From Bacteroidales bacterium (lineage in GTDB: Bacteria > Bacteroidota > Bacteroidia > Bacteroidales > P3): a stretch of DNA of 39,617 nt. The DNA lies in the NCBI GenBank assembly GCA_017530105.1, contig JAFXMW010000066.1, positions 1 to 39,617 on the forward strand, given 5' to 3'. Shown one piece after another: positions 1-7,516 of this stretch. How positions within the stretch are numbered: the first letter of the stretch is position 1; the number at the start of each line of letters is the position of its first letter. The notes beneath the pieces were generated by a model, which was not told the origin of the DNA, ran no database searches, and saw only the letters and a list, made by a program, of their open reading frames with translations. The position numbers and the translations under genes were made by a program.

Positions 1-978
1 CATAGGGACTATCTTGTGGAGGTCGCCCACAATGCCGAGGTCAGCAACACTGAAGATGGGTGCAAACTTGTCTTTGTTGATGGCGATGATCAGTTCGCTC
101 TCCTCCATGCCGGCGAGGTGCTGGATGGCACCGCTGATGCCACAGGCCAGATAGAGGTTGGGGCGCACGGTTTTGCCGGTCTGTCCCACTTGGCGGCTCT
201 GATCCATAACGCCAGCGTCAACCATGGCACGGCTGCTGGACACTTCGCCTTTCAGCTCTTTGGCCAAGGCCTCGAGCTTGGAGAAGCCGTCCTTGGTGCC
301 TACACCACGACCGCCACTGACCAGTATCTTGGCTTGGCTGATGTCGGTGATGACTTTCTCTTCCTTGACGGTCTTGACAATCTTCACGCGGTTGATTTTC
401 TGCTCGTCGAACTGGATAGTGTAGTCCACCACTTCACCTTTACGGTTGGGGTCGGCGGGCATCTTCTGCATCACACCGGGGCGGACGGTAGACATCTGCG
501 GACGATGCTGTTTGCAGAGGATGGTAGCCATCAGGTTGCCGCCGAAGGCCGGACGGGTCATGCGGAACTCGTGGGCTTCGTCGTCGCTGATTTCCAGCTT
601 GGTGGCATCGGCGGTAAGACCGGTGACATTGCGTGCGGAGACACGGGGACCGAGGTCACGGCCGATGGTGGTGGCACCGATGAGCAGGATGCTCGGTTTC
701 TGCTCCTTGATAATCTGGGTGATGGCCTGGGTGTAAGGTTCGGTGAGGTAGGTGGCCAGCAGGTCGTGGTCAACGACTAAAACTTTGTCGGCTCCTGCGG
801 CAATGAGGTCCTGAGCCTTGTCCTTGATGTCCTTGCCCAAAAGGATGGCAACAACCTTTTCGTTGTTGGCATCGGCCAGTTCGCGGGCTTTACCTAACAG
901 CTCAAGAGCTACATTCTGGATGACGCCGTCACGCTGTTCGGCAAATACGTATACGTCTTTATAATCTTGTAAATTCAT
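1..978 (-). CDS. etfA: electron transfer flavoprotein alpha subunit, 3' end outside window
   Basis: This is the FAD-binding alpha subunit of the electron transfer flavoprotein, which passes electrons between an acyl-CoA dehydrogenase and other carriers in the cytoplasm. Reading from the ATG at 978, the protein starts MNLQDYKDVYVFAEQRDGV and has the N-terminal Etf fold. The C-terminal FAD domain shows SGGRGVGTKDGF, SRAMVDAG, QVGQTGKTV, ACGISGAIQH and an INKD motif. The last visible residues are GIVGDLHKIVPM, so by comparison with the family only about ten residues are missing. The start lies 5 bases after the etfB stop, which fits translational coupling in one operon. The family assignment is secure; the electron partner is inferred from the neighbouring dehydrogenase. 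Confidence 0.95.
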   Translation of the reverse strand, partial: MNLQDYKDVYVFAEQRDGVIQNVALELLGKARELADANNEKVVAILLGKDIKDKAQDLIAAGADKVLVVDHDLLATYLTEPYTQAITQIIKEQKPSILLIGATTIGRDLGPRVSARNVTGLTADATKLEISDDEAHEFRMTRPAFGGNLMATILCKQHRPQMSTVRPGVMQKMPADPNRKGEVVDYTIQFDEQKINRVKIVKTVKEEKVITDISQAKILVSGGRGVGTKDGFSKLEALAKELKGEVSSSRAMVDAGVMDQSRQVGQTGKTVRPNLYLACGISGAIQHLAGMEESELIIAINKDKFAPIFSVADLGIVGDLHKIVPM

Positions 979-983
979 GGCTA

Positions 984-1769
984 TTAGATAATATGTTTTT
1001 CTTTAAGTTTATTGATGATGAGTTCCACGGCCTCCTCGGGAGTAACCTCGAAAGTCTGGCCGGCAGGCTTCAGCTGCTTGGGGAACGATTTGAAGACCGA
1101 CGTGGGAGAGCCGGCCTTGCCTATACGGTCCTCGGGGACATTGATGCGGTCGGCACCCCATACCTCGACCTCTTTGTCGAAGGCAGTGACGATGCCGCTG
1201 ACAGTCATGTAGCGGGGATGGACAGCACTGGCGAGAGCGGTGACCACACAGGGGGCCTGCATCTGGAGAATCTGGTAGCCGTCCTCCATTTGCTTGCGGA
1301 TGGTGAAGGTCTTGGTGGCCTCGTCGTACTGGAGGTCTTCCATGTAGGAGACCTGCGGCAGGTCGAGGTGCTCGGCAATCTGGGGACCCACCTGGGCGGT
1401 GTCGCCGTCGATGGCCTGGCGGCCGGTGATAATCAGGTCGTAATCCATGGTGCGGAGGGCACCGGCAATGGCGCTGGAGGTGGCCAGGGTGTCAGCACCG
1501 CCCAGCTTACGGTCGGTGAGCAGGATGGCTCTGTCGACGCCCATGGCAAGGGCTTCGCGCAGGATAGCCTCGGCCTGGGGCAGACCCATGGTGATGACCG
1601 TGACGTGAGCACCGTATTTATCTTTCAGCTGAAGGGCAAACTCCAAGCCTCCCTTGTCGTCGGGATTCATGATGCTGGGAACGCCTTCGCGGATGAGCGT
1701 GCCGGTTTGGGGGTTGATTTTCACCTCGGTGGTGTCCGGCACTTGTTTTATGCAAACTACTATATTCAT
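984..1769 (-). CDS. etfB: electron transfer flavoprotein beta subunit
   Basis: A 261-residue EtfB, the partner of EtfA, which holds AMP or a second FAD depending on subtype. It begins MNIVVCIKQVPDTTEVKI and carries NPDDKGGLEFALQLKD, the family motif MGVDRAILLTDRKLGGADT, and GRQAIDGDTAQVGPQIAEHL, the nucleotide-binding signature region. Length is normal for the family. The N-terminus resembles EtfB proteins that work with butyryl-CoA dehydrogenases in anaerobes, several of which bifurcate electrons to ferredoxin. Whether this one bifurcates is an inference. It sits between the dehydrogenase (21 bases upstream) and etfA (5 bases downstream) on the same strand. Confidence 0.95.
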   Translation of the reverse strand: MNIVVCIKQVPDTTEVKINPQTGTLIREGVPSIMNPDDKGGLEFALQLKDKYGAHVTVITMGLPQAEAILREALAMGVDRAILLTDRKLGGADTLATSSAIAGALRTMDYDLIITGRQAIDGDTAQVGPQIAEHLDLPQVSYMEDLQYDEATKTFTIRKQMEDGYQILQMQAPCVVTALASAVHPRYMTVSGIVTAFDKEVEVWGADRINVPEDRIGKAGSPTSVFKSFPKQLKPAGQTFEVTPEEAVELIINKLKEKHII

Positions 1770-1790
1770 TCTTACAAAATATTCTGATTA

Positions 1791-2930
1791 TTATTTAAAC
1801 AATTTACCGGCAATAACCATGCGCTGGACTTCGCTGGTGCCCTCATAGATTTCGGTAATCTTGGCATCGCGCATCATGCGCTCGACGGGATACTCGCGGG
1901 TGTAGCCGTAGCCACCGTGGAATTGGACAGCCTTGGTGGTTACCTCCATAGCCGTCTCGGCAGCGAAGAGCTTGGCCATAGCGGCATCGGCGGAATAAGG
2001 CAGGCCGTTGTCTTTCTTGTAGTGTGCCGAGCGGCAGAGCAGACGTGCAGCCTGCACCTTGGTCTCAAGGTCAGCCATCTGGAACTGGGTGTTCTGGAAC
2101 TGGCTGATGCTGCGGCCGAACTGTTTACGCTCCTTGGTGTAGCGTACGGTCTCGTCCATGGCGCCCTGGGCAATGCCGAGAGCCTGGCAGGCGATACCGA
2201 TACGGCCGCCGTCGAGGGTCTTCATGGCAAGGCCGAAGCCTTTGCCCAACTGGCCGAGCTGACGGTCCTTGGGGATGCGGCAATCTTCAAAAATGAGTTC
2301 TGTGGTGGCACTTCCGCGGATACCCATTTTCTTCTCTTTCTTGCCAATGCTGAAACCGGGGTCGGTCTTCTCGACGATAAAGGCGCTGATGCCTTTGGTG
2401 CCGAGGCTCTTGTCAGTCATGGCAATGATGATGAACACGTTGGCGTAGCTGCCGTTGGTGATGAAAATCTTGCTGCCGTTGAGCACCCACTCGTCGCCTT
2501 CAAGGACTGCGGTGGTCTGCTGGCCGGCTGCATCGGTACCGGCATTGGGCTCGGTGAGGCCGAAAGCGCCAATCCATTCGCCGCTTGCCAGCTTGGGCAG
2601 ATATTTCATCTTCTGCTCCTCGGTGCCAGCCTCCAGAATGGGGGCACAGCAAAGACTGGTATGCGCTGAAAGAATAACACCTGTGGTGGCACAGACTCTG
2701 GAGAGCTCCTCAACGGCCATGCCGTACATGATATTGGTGCCACCGGCACCGCCGTATTGTGTAGGAATGGGGATACCCATCAAGCCTATCTTGGCCATCT
2801 TTTCGACCGTTTCCATGGGGAAGCGTTCCTCTTCGTCAACTTCGGCGGCCAACGGTTTCACCTCCTTCTCTGCAAACTCGCGAATCATCTGCAGGAAGAG
2901 TTGTTCTTGTTTTGTAAAACTAAAATCCAT
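1791..2930 (-). CDS. acyl-CoA dehydrogenase (short-chain / butyryl-CoA type)
   Basis: A 379-residue flavin-dependent acyl-CoA dehydrogenase that interconverts a saturated acyl-CoA and its 2-enoyl-CoA. The N-terminal helical domain starts MDFSFTKQEQLFLQMIREFA. The middle domain has the signature GAFGLTEPNAGTDA (about residues 125-138) and NGSKIFITNG. The C-terminal domain has RIGIACQALGIAQGA, RKQFGRSI, QFHGGYGYTREYPVERMMRDAKI and YEGTSEVQR, whose glutamate at residue 363 is the usual catalytic base. The etfBA genes directly downstream make a Bcd/Etf-type module likely. Substrate length cannot be fixed by eye; butyryl-CoA or a branched short chain are the best guesses. Confidence 0.93.
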   Translation of the reverse strand: MDFSFTKQEQLFLQMIREFAEKEVKPLAAEVDEEERFPMETVEKMAKIGLMGIPIPTQYGGAGGTNIMYGMAVEELSRVCATTGVILSAHTSLCCAPILEAGTEEQKMKYLPKLASGEWIGAFGLTEPNAGTDAAGQQTTAVLEGDEWVLNGSKIFITNGSYANVFIIIAMTDKSLGTKGISAFIVEKTDPGFSIGKKEKKMGIRGSATTELIFEDCRIPKDRQLGQLGKGFGLAMKTLDGGRIGIACQALGIAQGAMDETVRYTKERKQFGRSISQFQNTQFQMADLETKVQAARLLCRSAHYKKDNGLPYSADAAMAKLFAAETAMEVTTKAVQFHGGYGYTREYPVERMMRDAKITEIYEGTSEVQRMVIAGKLFK

Positions 2931-2947
2931 TCTTTAAGGGGTTTTTG

Positions 2948-3010
2948 CCTGAACTATCCGATTAAACTGAGTATTCTGAGAACCCTGATTACTCTGACCA
3001 TTCAGACGTG
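2948..3010. repeat. seven-unit 9-bp periodic degenerate repeat (nCTGAnnnn)
   Basis: Seven consecutive 9-bp units fill most of the gap between ridA and the dehydrogenase gene. They read cCTGAacta, tCCGAttaa, aCTGAgtat, tCTGAgaac, cCTGAttac, tCTGAccat and tCAGAcgtg. The CTGA core is exact in five units and one base off in the other two, while the other positions vary freely. On the transcribed (minus) strand this is a TCAG core every nine bases in the leader of the dehydrogenase gene. Function unknown. Confidence 0.7.
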
Positions 3011-3018
3011 TATGACAA

Positions 3019-3393
3019 TTATTTTACTGCAATGGTTTCAATCTCCACCAGCACACCCATGGGCAGACCCTTCACGGCGAAGGCGGCACGGGCGGGGCAG
3101 TCGCTGCTGTAATACTTGGCGTAGACCTCGTTCATGGGCTTGAAATACTCCATGTCGGCCAGGAGGCAGGTGGATTTCACCACATCCTGGAAGGTGAAAC
3201 CAGCCTCGTCGAGGATAGCCTTGATATTCTGCATCACCTGTTCGGTCTGGGCGGTGATGCCTTCGGGAACCTCCTTAGTGGCGGGATTGATGGGGATTTG
3301 ACCCGAAATGTAAAGGGTGTTGCCAGCCAGAACGGCTTGGCTGTAAGGCCCGATAGCTGCCGGAGCCTTGGGGGTGTTAATAATCTTCTTCAT
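3019..3393 (-). CDS. ridA: RidA family 2-iminobutanoate/2-iminopropanoate deaminase
   Basis: A 124-residue cytoplasmic RidA/YjgF protein. The family forms trimers and hydrolyses reactive enamine/imine intermediates released by PLP enzymes such as threonine dehydratase. Visible signatures are PAAIGPYSQAV (residues 11-21), LYISGQIPI, the CPARAAFAV stretch with the substrate-binding arginine at 102, and LVEIETIAV with the conserved glutamate at 117, so it looks catalytically competent. It is the first gene after the promoter at 3460-3490 and is followed by the dehydrogenase and etfBA on the same strand, so all four are probably one transcript. Why a deaminase heads this operon is not evident. 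Confidence 0.95.
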   Translation of the reverse strand: MKKIINTPKAPAAIGPYSQAVLAGNTLYISGQIPINPATKEVPEGITAQTEQVMQNIKAILDEAGFTFQDVVKSTCLLADMEYFKPMNEVYAKYYSSDCPARAAFAVKGLPMGVLVEIETIAVK

Positions 3394-3455
3394 AGTACTA
3401 TGTTGATTTTACTTATTTTAACACACAAAGAGGCGTGAGAACACACCAAATTCGA

Positions 3456-3489
3456 TTTGCAAAGATAGCATTTTTTTTTCAAATGGCAA
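3456..3489 (-). repeat. 34-bp direct repeat, copy 1 (promoter-containing)
   Basis: This stretch matches 5893-5926 at 32 of 34 positions in the same orientation. Both copies start tttgcaaagatagca, then have nine bases (all T here), then caaatggcaa. The match covers the whole promoter including its spacer, more than the -33 and -7 consensus would need. The two copies bracket the DUF262 gene. Confidence 0.85.
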
Positions 3490-3490
3490 A
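3460..3490 (-). promoter_or_regulatory. Bacteroidota promoter for ridA-dehydrogenase-etfBA
   Basis: On the minus strand a TTTG (3487-3490) is followed by 19 bases and then TATCTTTG (3460-3467), an exact match to the Bacteroidota -33/-7 promoter form. The expected start of transcription is near 3454, giving a leader of about 60 bases before the ridA ATG. Confidence 0.8.
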
Positions 3491-3843
3491 ATAAAAAAAA
3501 CAAATGGCTCATTTCTGTGTCTCAACAACAGCAAAATAATAGTAGAACCCAACAAACAAGTAATCTGGTATACATATACACAAACGAATCATTAGATCAA
3601 ATTCAGGCTATCTAAACCTGTTAACCTATTTCAGGAACAGTCTCGTTGAGAAACACCTCTGTCTTAATCCACTCTGATGCTTGGTCTAGTACCGTCCTTC
3701 GTACTCATACTACTAAGTCTCAACACTATTATAACACTCCATCCACATCCAAATAGATTCGTGAATAGAGGATTATATGCACTTCGACCATCCTTCACCA
3801 TCATACTGATTTACAATTCGATAGTTAATATTAAATTTTTTTA

Positions 3844-5682
3844 TTAAATTAGACCTCTCTTCCGAAACTGTTCAATCATTTCCAGTTCTTCTGGTGTTGC
3901 CTTAGGTTTAATATCCTCTTCGGTTTCCACATTGTCGTACTCATCAATCCATGTTTTAAAAATCTCTTTTATCCTCTCACAAATTTTTGTGTCGTTATTG
4001 ATAATGTTATTCAGATTCCATTCTTCTAAGGGGGAGTTACTGTATTTTTTACAAATAGCGATTTTGGAATTGCTATATTTTTCTTTTTTCTTAGCAAAAT
4101 AGTTGTTGCTTGCAGAGATATTCGGAGCCTTCTCCAATGGTATTTTATTACCAATATGTTCTAGAATTTCATTGGCATCTTTTTCATCAAAAGTGAAATA
4201 CTTTGTATCCCACTTCTGAGGGAAAATATGTTCTATCTCCCAAGAAACAGGAAGTAGTTCTTCCTGTTCTTTTATATCATAAGCCAATAGTTTCAACATC
4301 ATTCTCTCAACCTTGGTATGAGGCTTTATTAAAAGACCGTCTATTCTAGTCTTTTCTGCTTTAATGGCTTCTTCATCTTCCAATTCTTTTTCATCAAAGC
4401 CTGCCTTAAATACAGGGTGACAAGTATTCATTATTTGCACATCAAGTTTCAAAACGTCACCCTTTATCGCACTGACTGTAGGACGTTCCAAAAATCTTGT
4501 CAGCAACATAACATATAGTTTGCGGAGGAACTTCAGAAAAATAGTCTCAAAATCTTCCCTTTTCTTATACTGCATGTAAAAAATAGAAACAGGATATTTC
4601 CAGAATTCGTTAGTATATGATGATAAGCAATCAAGTATTTTTCTTATGTCCATGTTTTGGCTCCACATTTCTCCTTCAACACCCTCTCTGAGATTGATAA
4701 CTTCCCATAAACGTAAACTCTCTGAAAGTTCATCAATCACATTGATAGTGAGACGATTTTTATTTTTCTCCAAAAAGTACTTTCTTACACCGGGTGTAGT
4801 TGTCTTTTCATCATTTTCCTTAGCTCTTAAATAGAACATATGGTAATAAAAAAGAGACTGGATGCTTTCTCTATCTTTTTCAGAATCTGCTTCTAGTTCT
4901 TTCCACTTTTTAATAAAAACCTTTTTTCCTTCATTGTCTAATCTTTTATAAATATAGGACTTGAAAATATCCGCATCTGAAAGTGGTAAGCCTCTATTAT
5001 TAAGCGTATTAAAAATCGTCAATGCAGTTTCTTGATCATCAGCGTCAATAGGTAACAATATGGTATAATTAAGCAATGCGTTGATGAAATGAAAAATATT
5101 AAAAGAATTATCCTTCGCCTTTTTTTCATACAATTCAGCAAACTTATTGTAATTCCTAGAGTAATTATCAACTGCTTCTGGATTAGTATCACCTGTTTCT
5201 AGTATTCTTCGTAGTAATTCATTCCCTAAATCAGAAACAACTTCAGAGGTCAAGAGAATCTGGCTCCAATCCACCTCACCTGTCATTTCATCTTCTTTCC
5301 ATAGAGCAGGTTTAATCTTACCAATGAAATTTGTCACTTCTGCAGTTTTATTCTCTTCATTCTCCAACTTTTTAAAGATGGCTCGCAATAAAAGAAACAA
5401 TGATGTGATCCTTTGTTGACCATCAATGATTTGCCGTACTTTCTTTGAGTCTGGATTATCTTCCTTATAAGAGACCACACATCCAAGGAAATAGCTTTTT
5501 GCACCTCCTGGTTGAGAATGGTCTTTTGAAAACTCCCAAATATCATCAAATAAAGTGATTATTTCATCTTCAGTCCATGAGTAGGGACGTTGATATTCAG
5601 GAATCAAGAAAGGCCTATCTTGACCACTTTTTAATAGTTCTAAAACAGTTAGTTTATTTACTTCAATATTTGCCTGAGGCAT
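3844..5682 (-). CDS. DUF262/DUF1524 protein, GmrSD-like putative defence nuclease
   Basis: A 612-residue single-chain protein with a DUF262 (ParB-like, GmrS) part followed by a DUF1524 (HNH-like, GmrD) part. In DUF262 I see IPEYQRPYSW (residues 28-37) and the hallmark DGQQR (87-91). In DUF1524 I see IEHIFPQKW (483-491, His485), then HIGNKIPLEK (509-518) and SNNYFAKKKEKY, the usual His-Asn-Lys nuclease layout. Known relatives are type IV restriction enzymes that cut modified DNA such as glucosylated hydroxymethylcytosine phage DNA, and BrxU. The gene stands alone, is clearly more A/T-rich than its neighbours, and lies between two 34-bp direct repeats, all consistent with acquisition by transfer. 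The defence role is inferred from family; target specificity is unknown. Confidence 0.88.
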   Translation of the reverse strand: MPQANIEVNKLTVLELLKSGQDRPFLIPEYQRPYSWTEDEIITLFDDIWEFSKDHSQPGGAKSYFLGCVVSYKEDNPDSKKVRQIIDGQQRITSLFLLLRAIFKKLENEENKTAEVTNFIGKIKPALWKEDEMTGEVDWSQILLTSEVVSDLGNELLRRILETGDTNPEAVDNYSRNYNKFAELYEKKAKDNSFNIFHFINALLNYTILLPIDADDQETALTIFNTLNNRGLPLSDADIFKSYIYKRLDNEGKKVFIKKWKELEADSEKDRESIQSLFYYHMFYLRAKENDEKTTTPGVRKYFLEKNKNRLTINVIDELSESLRLWEVINLREGVEGEMWSQNMDIRKILDCLSSYTNEFWKYPVSIFYMQYKKREDFETIFLKFLRKLYVMLLTRFLERPTVSAIKGDVLKLDVQIMNTCHPVFKAGFDEKELEDEEAIKAEKTRIDGLLIKPHTKVERMMLKLLAYDIKEQEELLPVSWEIEHIFPQKWDTKYFTFDEKDANEILEHIGNKIPLEKAPNISASNNYFAKKKEKYSNSKIAICKKYSNSPLEEWNLNNIINNDTKICERIKEIFKTWIDEYDNVETEEDIKPKATPEELEMIEQFRKRGLI

Positions 5683-5892
5683 AATAAATTGTTTTATTTA
5701 CAATTACAACTTTAGTTTTCAAAAAATCAAACAACAGAACATCCTGCTGATGGATATGCATAACTTTCCATTTTTTTTTATTTTGCATCTAGCATTTCTT
5801 CGTGCAGATTTAAATCATTTCAACTTAGTAATATCAGTTGTCATTTAGCCATTTATGTTCTTGAGAAGTCATGAAAGTTGTCACGTATATCC

Positions 5893-5926
5893 TTTGCAAA
5901 GATAGCATTTTTCTATCAAATGGCAA
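5893..5926 (-). repeat. 34-bp direct repeat, copy 2 (promoter-containing)
   Basis: The second copy of the repeat at 3456-3489; it differs only at two positions in the T-run (tttttctat instead of nine T). It lies upstream of the DUF262 gene, so the two copies enclose a unit of about 2.4 kb in direct orientation. Confidence 0.85.
5897..5926 (-). promoter_or_regulatory. Bacteroidota promoter for the DUF262 gene
   Basis: On the minus strand TTG (5924-5926), 19 bases, then TATCTTTG (5897-5904). Transcription would start near 5891, leaving an unusually long leader of about 210 bases before the ATG at 5682. Confidence 0.75.
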
Positions 5927-6044
5927 CGAAAAAAAAATCCATTTTAGCCCCAAACAGCCATTATCTTTTATTTCAGAGGGGTAATTGTATGCCATTCTTG
6001 GCAATTATTCAGTAGGGGAAAAACAACATTCCAGTTTTTTTTTG

Positions 6045-6052
6045 TACTTTTG
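6045..6052 (+). promoter_or_regulatory. probable -7 element for the MBOAT gene
   Basis: TACTTTTG fits the TAnnTTTG -7 consensus, but no TTG lies at the expected -33 position. The ATG at 6064 is only 11 bases after the element, so the leader would be about five bases, close to leaderless. The ATG is supported by MLFNSIEFLIFLPIVF, a typical start for this family. Confidence 0.5.
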
Positions 6053-6063
6053 CAATCGTTTTT

Positions 6064-7515
6064 ATGCTGTTTAACTCGATAGAATTCCTGATATTCCTGC
6101 CAATAGTGTTTTGTATCTATTGGCTGTTGCACAGGCATCTGCGTTGGCAAAATGCTTTTGTGGTGGCAGCATCATATCTCTTTTACGGCTGGTGGGACTG
6201 GCGTTTCTTGCTGCTGATTGCTTTCACTACAGCCTGCAGCTATGCCTCAGGCCTTGCCATTTCGAGTTCACAATTTAAGGTGGGGAAGTGGGAATTAAAG
6301 CCTAAATTCTTCCTTTGGACGAATATTGTGGTGAACCTGCTTATCCTTGGGTTGTTCAAGTACTATGATTTCTTTGCCCAGTCGTTTGCCGACGCGTTCC
6401 TCGGCGGTAATGCCGACAAGATGCTGCTACATCTTGTACTGCCTGTGGGCATCTCGTTCTACACTTTCCAGGCTTTGAGCTACAGCATTGATGTTTACCG
6501 CGGTACCATCAAGCCCACACGCGATGTGGTGGCGTTCTTTGCCTATGTGAGCTTCTTCCCTCAGCTGGTGGCAGGCCCCATTGAACGCGCCACCAGTCTT
6601 CTGCCCCAGTTCGAACAGGGCAGGAAGTTTGATTATCGAACCACGGTGGATGGGTTGAGGCAGATGCTGTGGGGGTTTTTCAAGAAGATGGTGGTGGCGG
6701 ACAGCTGCGCCATTTATGTGGACAATATCTTCGACCACCCCGACTGGTTCAACGGGGCATCGCTGTTGCTTGCCGCCGTTCTCTTCACCATCCAGATTTA
6801 CGGTGACTTCTCGGGCTACAGCGACATAGCCATCGGCTGTGCCAAGTTGTTTGGCATTAAGCTGCGACGCAATTTCAACGTGCCCTATTTCAGCCGCGAC
6901 ATTGCCGAGTTCTGGCGCAGGTGGCATATTTCGCTCACCACTTGGTTCAGAGACTATATCTACATCCCCATGGGCGGCAGCCGTGTGGCAAAAGGACGTG
7001 TGGCATTGAACACTTTGGTGATCTTCTTGGTGAGCGGACTGTGGCATGGTGCCAACTGGACTTTTGTGGTCTGGGGCGCATTCCACGCCTTGCTTTTCCT
7101 GCCCTTGATTTTGGCGGGGAAGAACAGGAAATACCGCGATGTGGTGGCAGCAGGACGTGCGCTACCCTCGTGGCGCGAACTGGGTCAGATGCTGCTGACT
7201 TTCTTTCTGACTGTGATGGGATGGATTCTGTTCCGTGCAGACAGCATTGAGGAGGCTTGGAAATACTATGTCCACATGTTTTCAACCCTTTTCGAGGACT
7301 CCCCCACCCTCACGTCCAACATGGATGCATGGGTTGTGCTGGTGTCGGTGACAGTGATGACGGTTGTTGAGTGGGTCAACCGGGGAGAAGAACATGAATT
7401 CTACCTCCAACCCCATTCCAGACTGCTACGCTGGGCAGGATACATTGCTTTGATTTTCATGATTGGTGCATTTATGGTTACTAACGAAATGCCTTTTATC
7501 TATTTCCAATTCTGA
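6064..7515 (+). CDS. MBOAT family O-acyltransferase (AlgI/DltB-like)
   Basis: A 483-residue polytopic inner-membrane protein of the membrane-bound O-acyltransferase family. It moves acyl groups, usually acetyl, across the membrane for transfer to exported glycans. It starts MLFNSIEFLIFLPIVFCIYW and has many hydrophobic segments. The core motifs are present: SFYTFQALSYSIDVYRG, FFPQLVAGPIERA, FSGYSDIAIG, FWRRWHISLTTWFRDYIYIP and GLWHGANWTFVVWG, the last with the invariant catalytic histidine. Length is normal. The next gene begins two bases after its stop and encodes an SGNH-like protein, the usual partner that completes the transfer outside the membrane. The acceptor glycan is not indicated by the context. 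Confidence 0.93.
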   Translation: MLFNSIEFLIFLPIVFCIYWLLHRHLRWQNAFVVAASYLFYGWWDWRFLLLIAFTTACSYASGLAISSSQFKVGKWELKPKFFLWTNIVVNLLILGLFKYYDFFAQSFADAFLGGNADKMLLHLVLPVGISFYTFQALSYSIDVYRGTIKPTRDVVAFFAYVSFFPQLVAGPIERATSLLPQFEQGRKFDYRTTVDGLRQMLWGFFKKMVVADSCAIYVDNIFDHPDWFNGASLLLAAVLFTIQIYGDFSGYSDIAIGCAKLFGIKLRRNFNVPYFSRDIAEFWRRWHISLTTWFRDYIYIPMGGSRVAKGRVALNTLVIFLVSGLWHGANWTFVVWGAFHALLFLPLILAGKNRKYRDVVAAGRALPSWRELGQMLLTFFLTVMGWILFRADSIEEAWKYYVHMFSTLFEDSPTLTSNMDAWVVLVSVTVMTVVEWVNRGEEHEFYLQPHSRLLRWAGYIALIFMIGAFMVTNEMPFIYFQF

Positions 7516-7516
7516 T

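Larger units (their letters stand above)
3394..3843. other. intergenic region, no gene seen (450 bp)
   Basis: No credible coding frame on either strand. It holds the ridA promoter and one copy of the 34-bp direct repeat (3456-3489). The remainder, 3491-3843, is the 3' flank of the DUF262 gene: A/T-rich and without clear repeats. The A/T stretch at about 3825-3850 could form a weak hairpin just after the DUF262 stop, but I cannot call it a terminator with confidence. Confidence 0.6.
5683..6063. other. intergenic region between divergent genes (381 bp)
   Basis: No coding frame is credible here. It holds the minus-strand promoter of the DUF262 gene within the second 34-bp repeat copy, an A/T-rich leader of about 210 bases for that gene, and a plus-strand -7 element just before the MBOAT gene. 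I see nothing else recognisable. Confidence 0.6.

Noticed and set aside
16-1787. Long plus-strand open frames (16-780 and 993-1787) opposite etfA and etfB
   Set aside because: They mirror strongly conserved minus-strand genes, have no family features, and arise from the C-rich codon use of the real coding strand.
2948-3010. CRISPR array as an explanation for the 9-bp periodic repeat
   Set aside because: Units are far too short, spacers are absent, and no cas genes are in the window.
3844-5682. Multi-gene defence island around the DUF262 gene
   Set aside because: The genes on both sides are housekeeping or cell-surface genes; only this one gene has a likely defence role.
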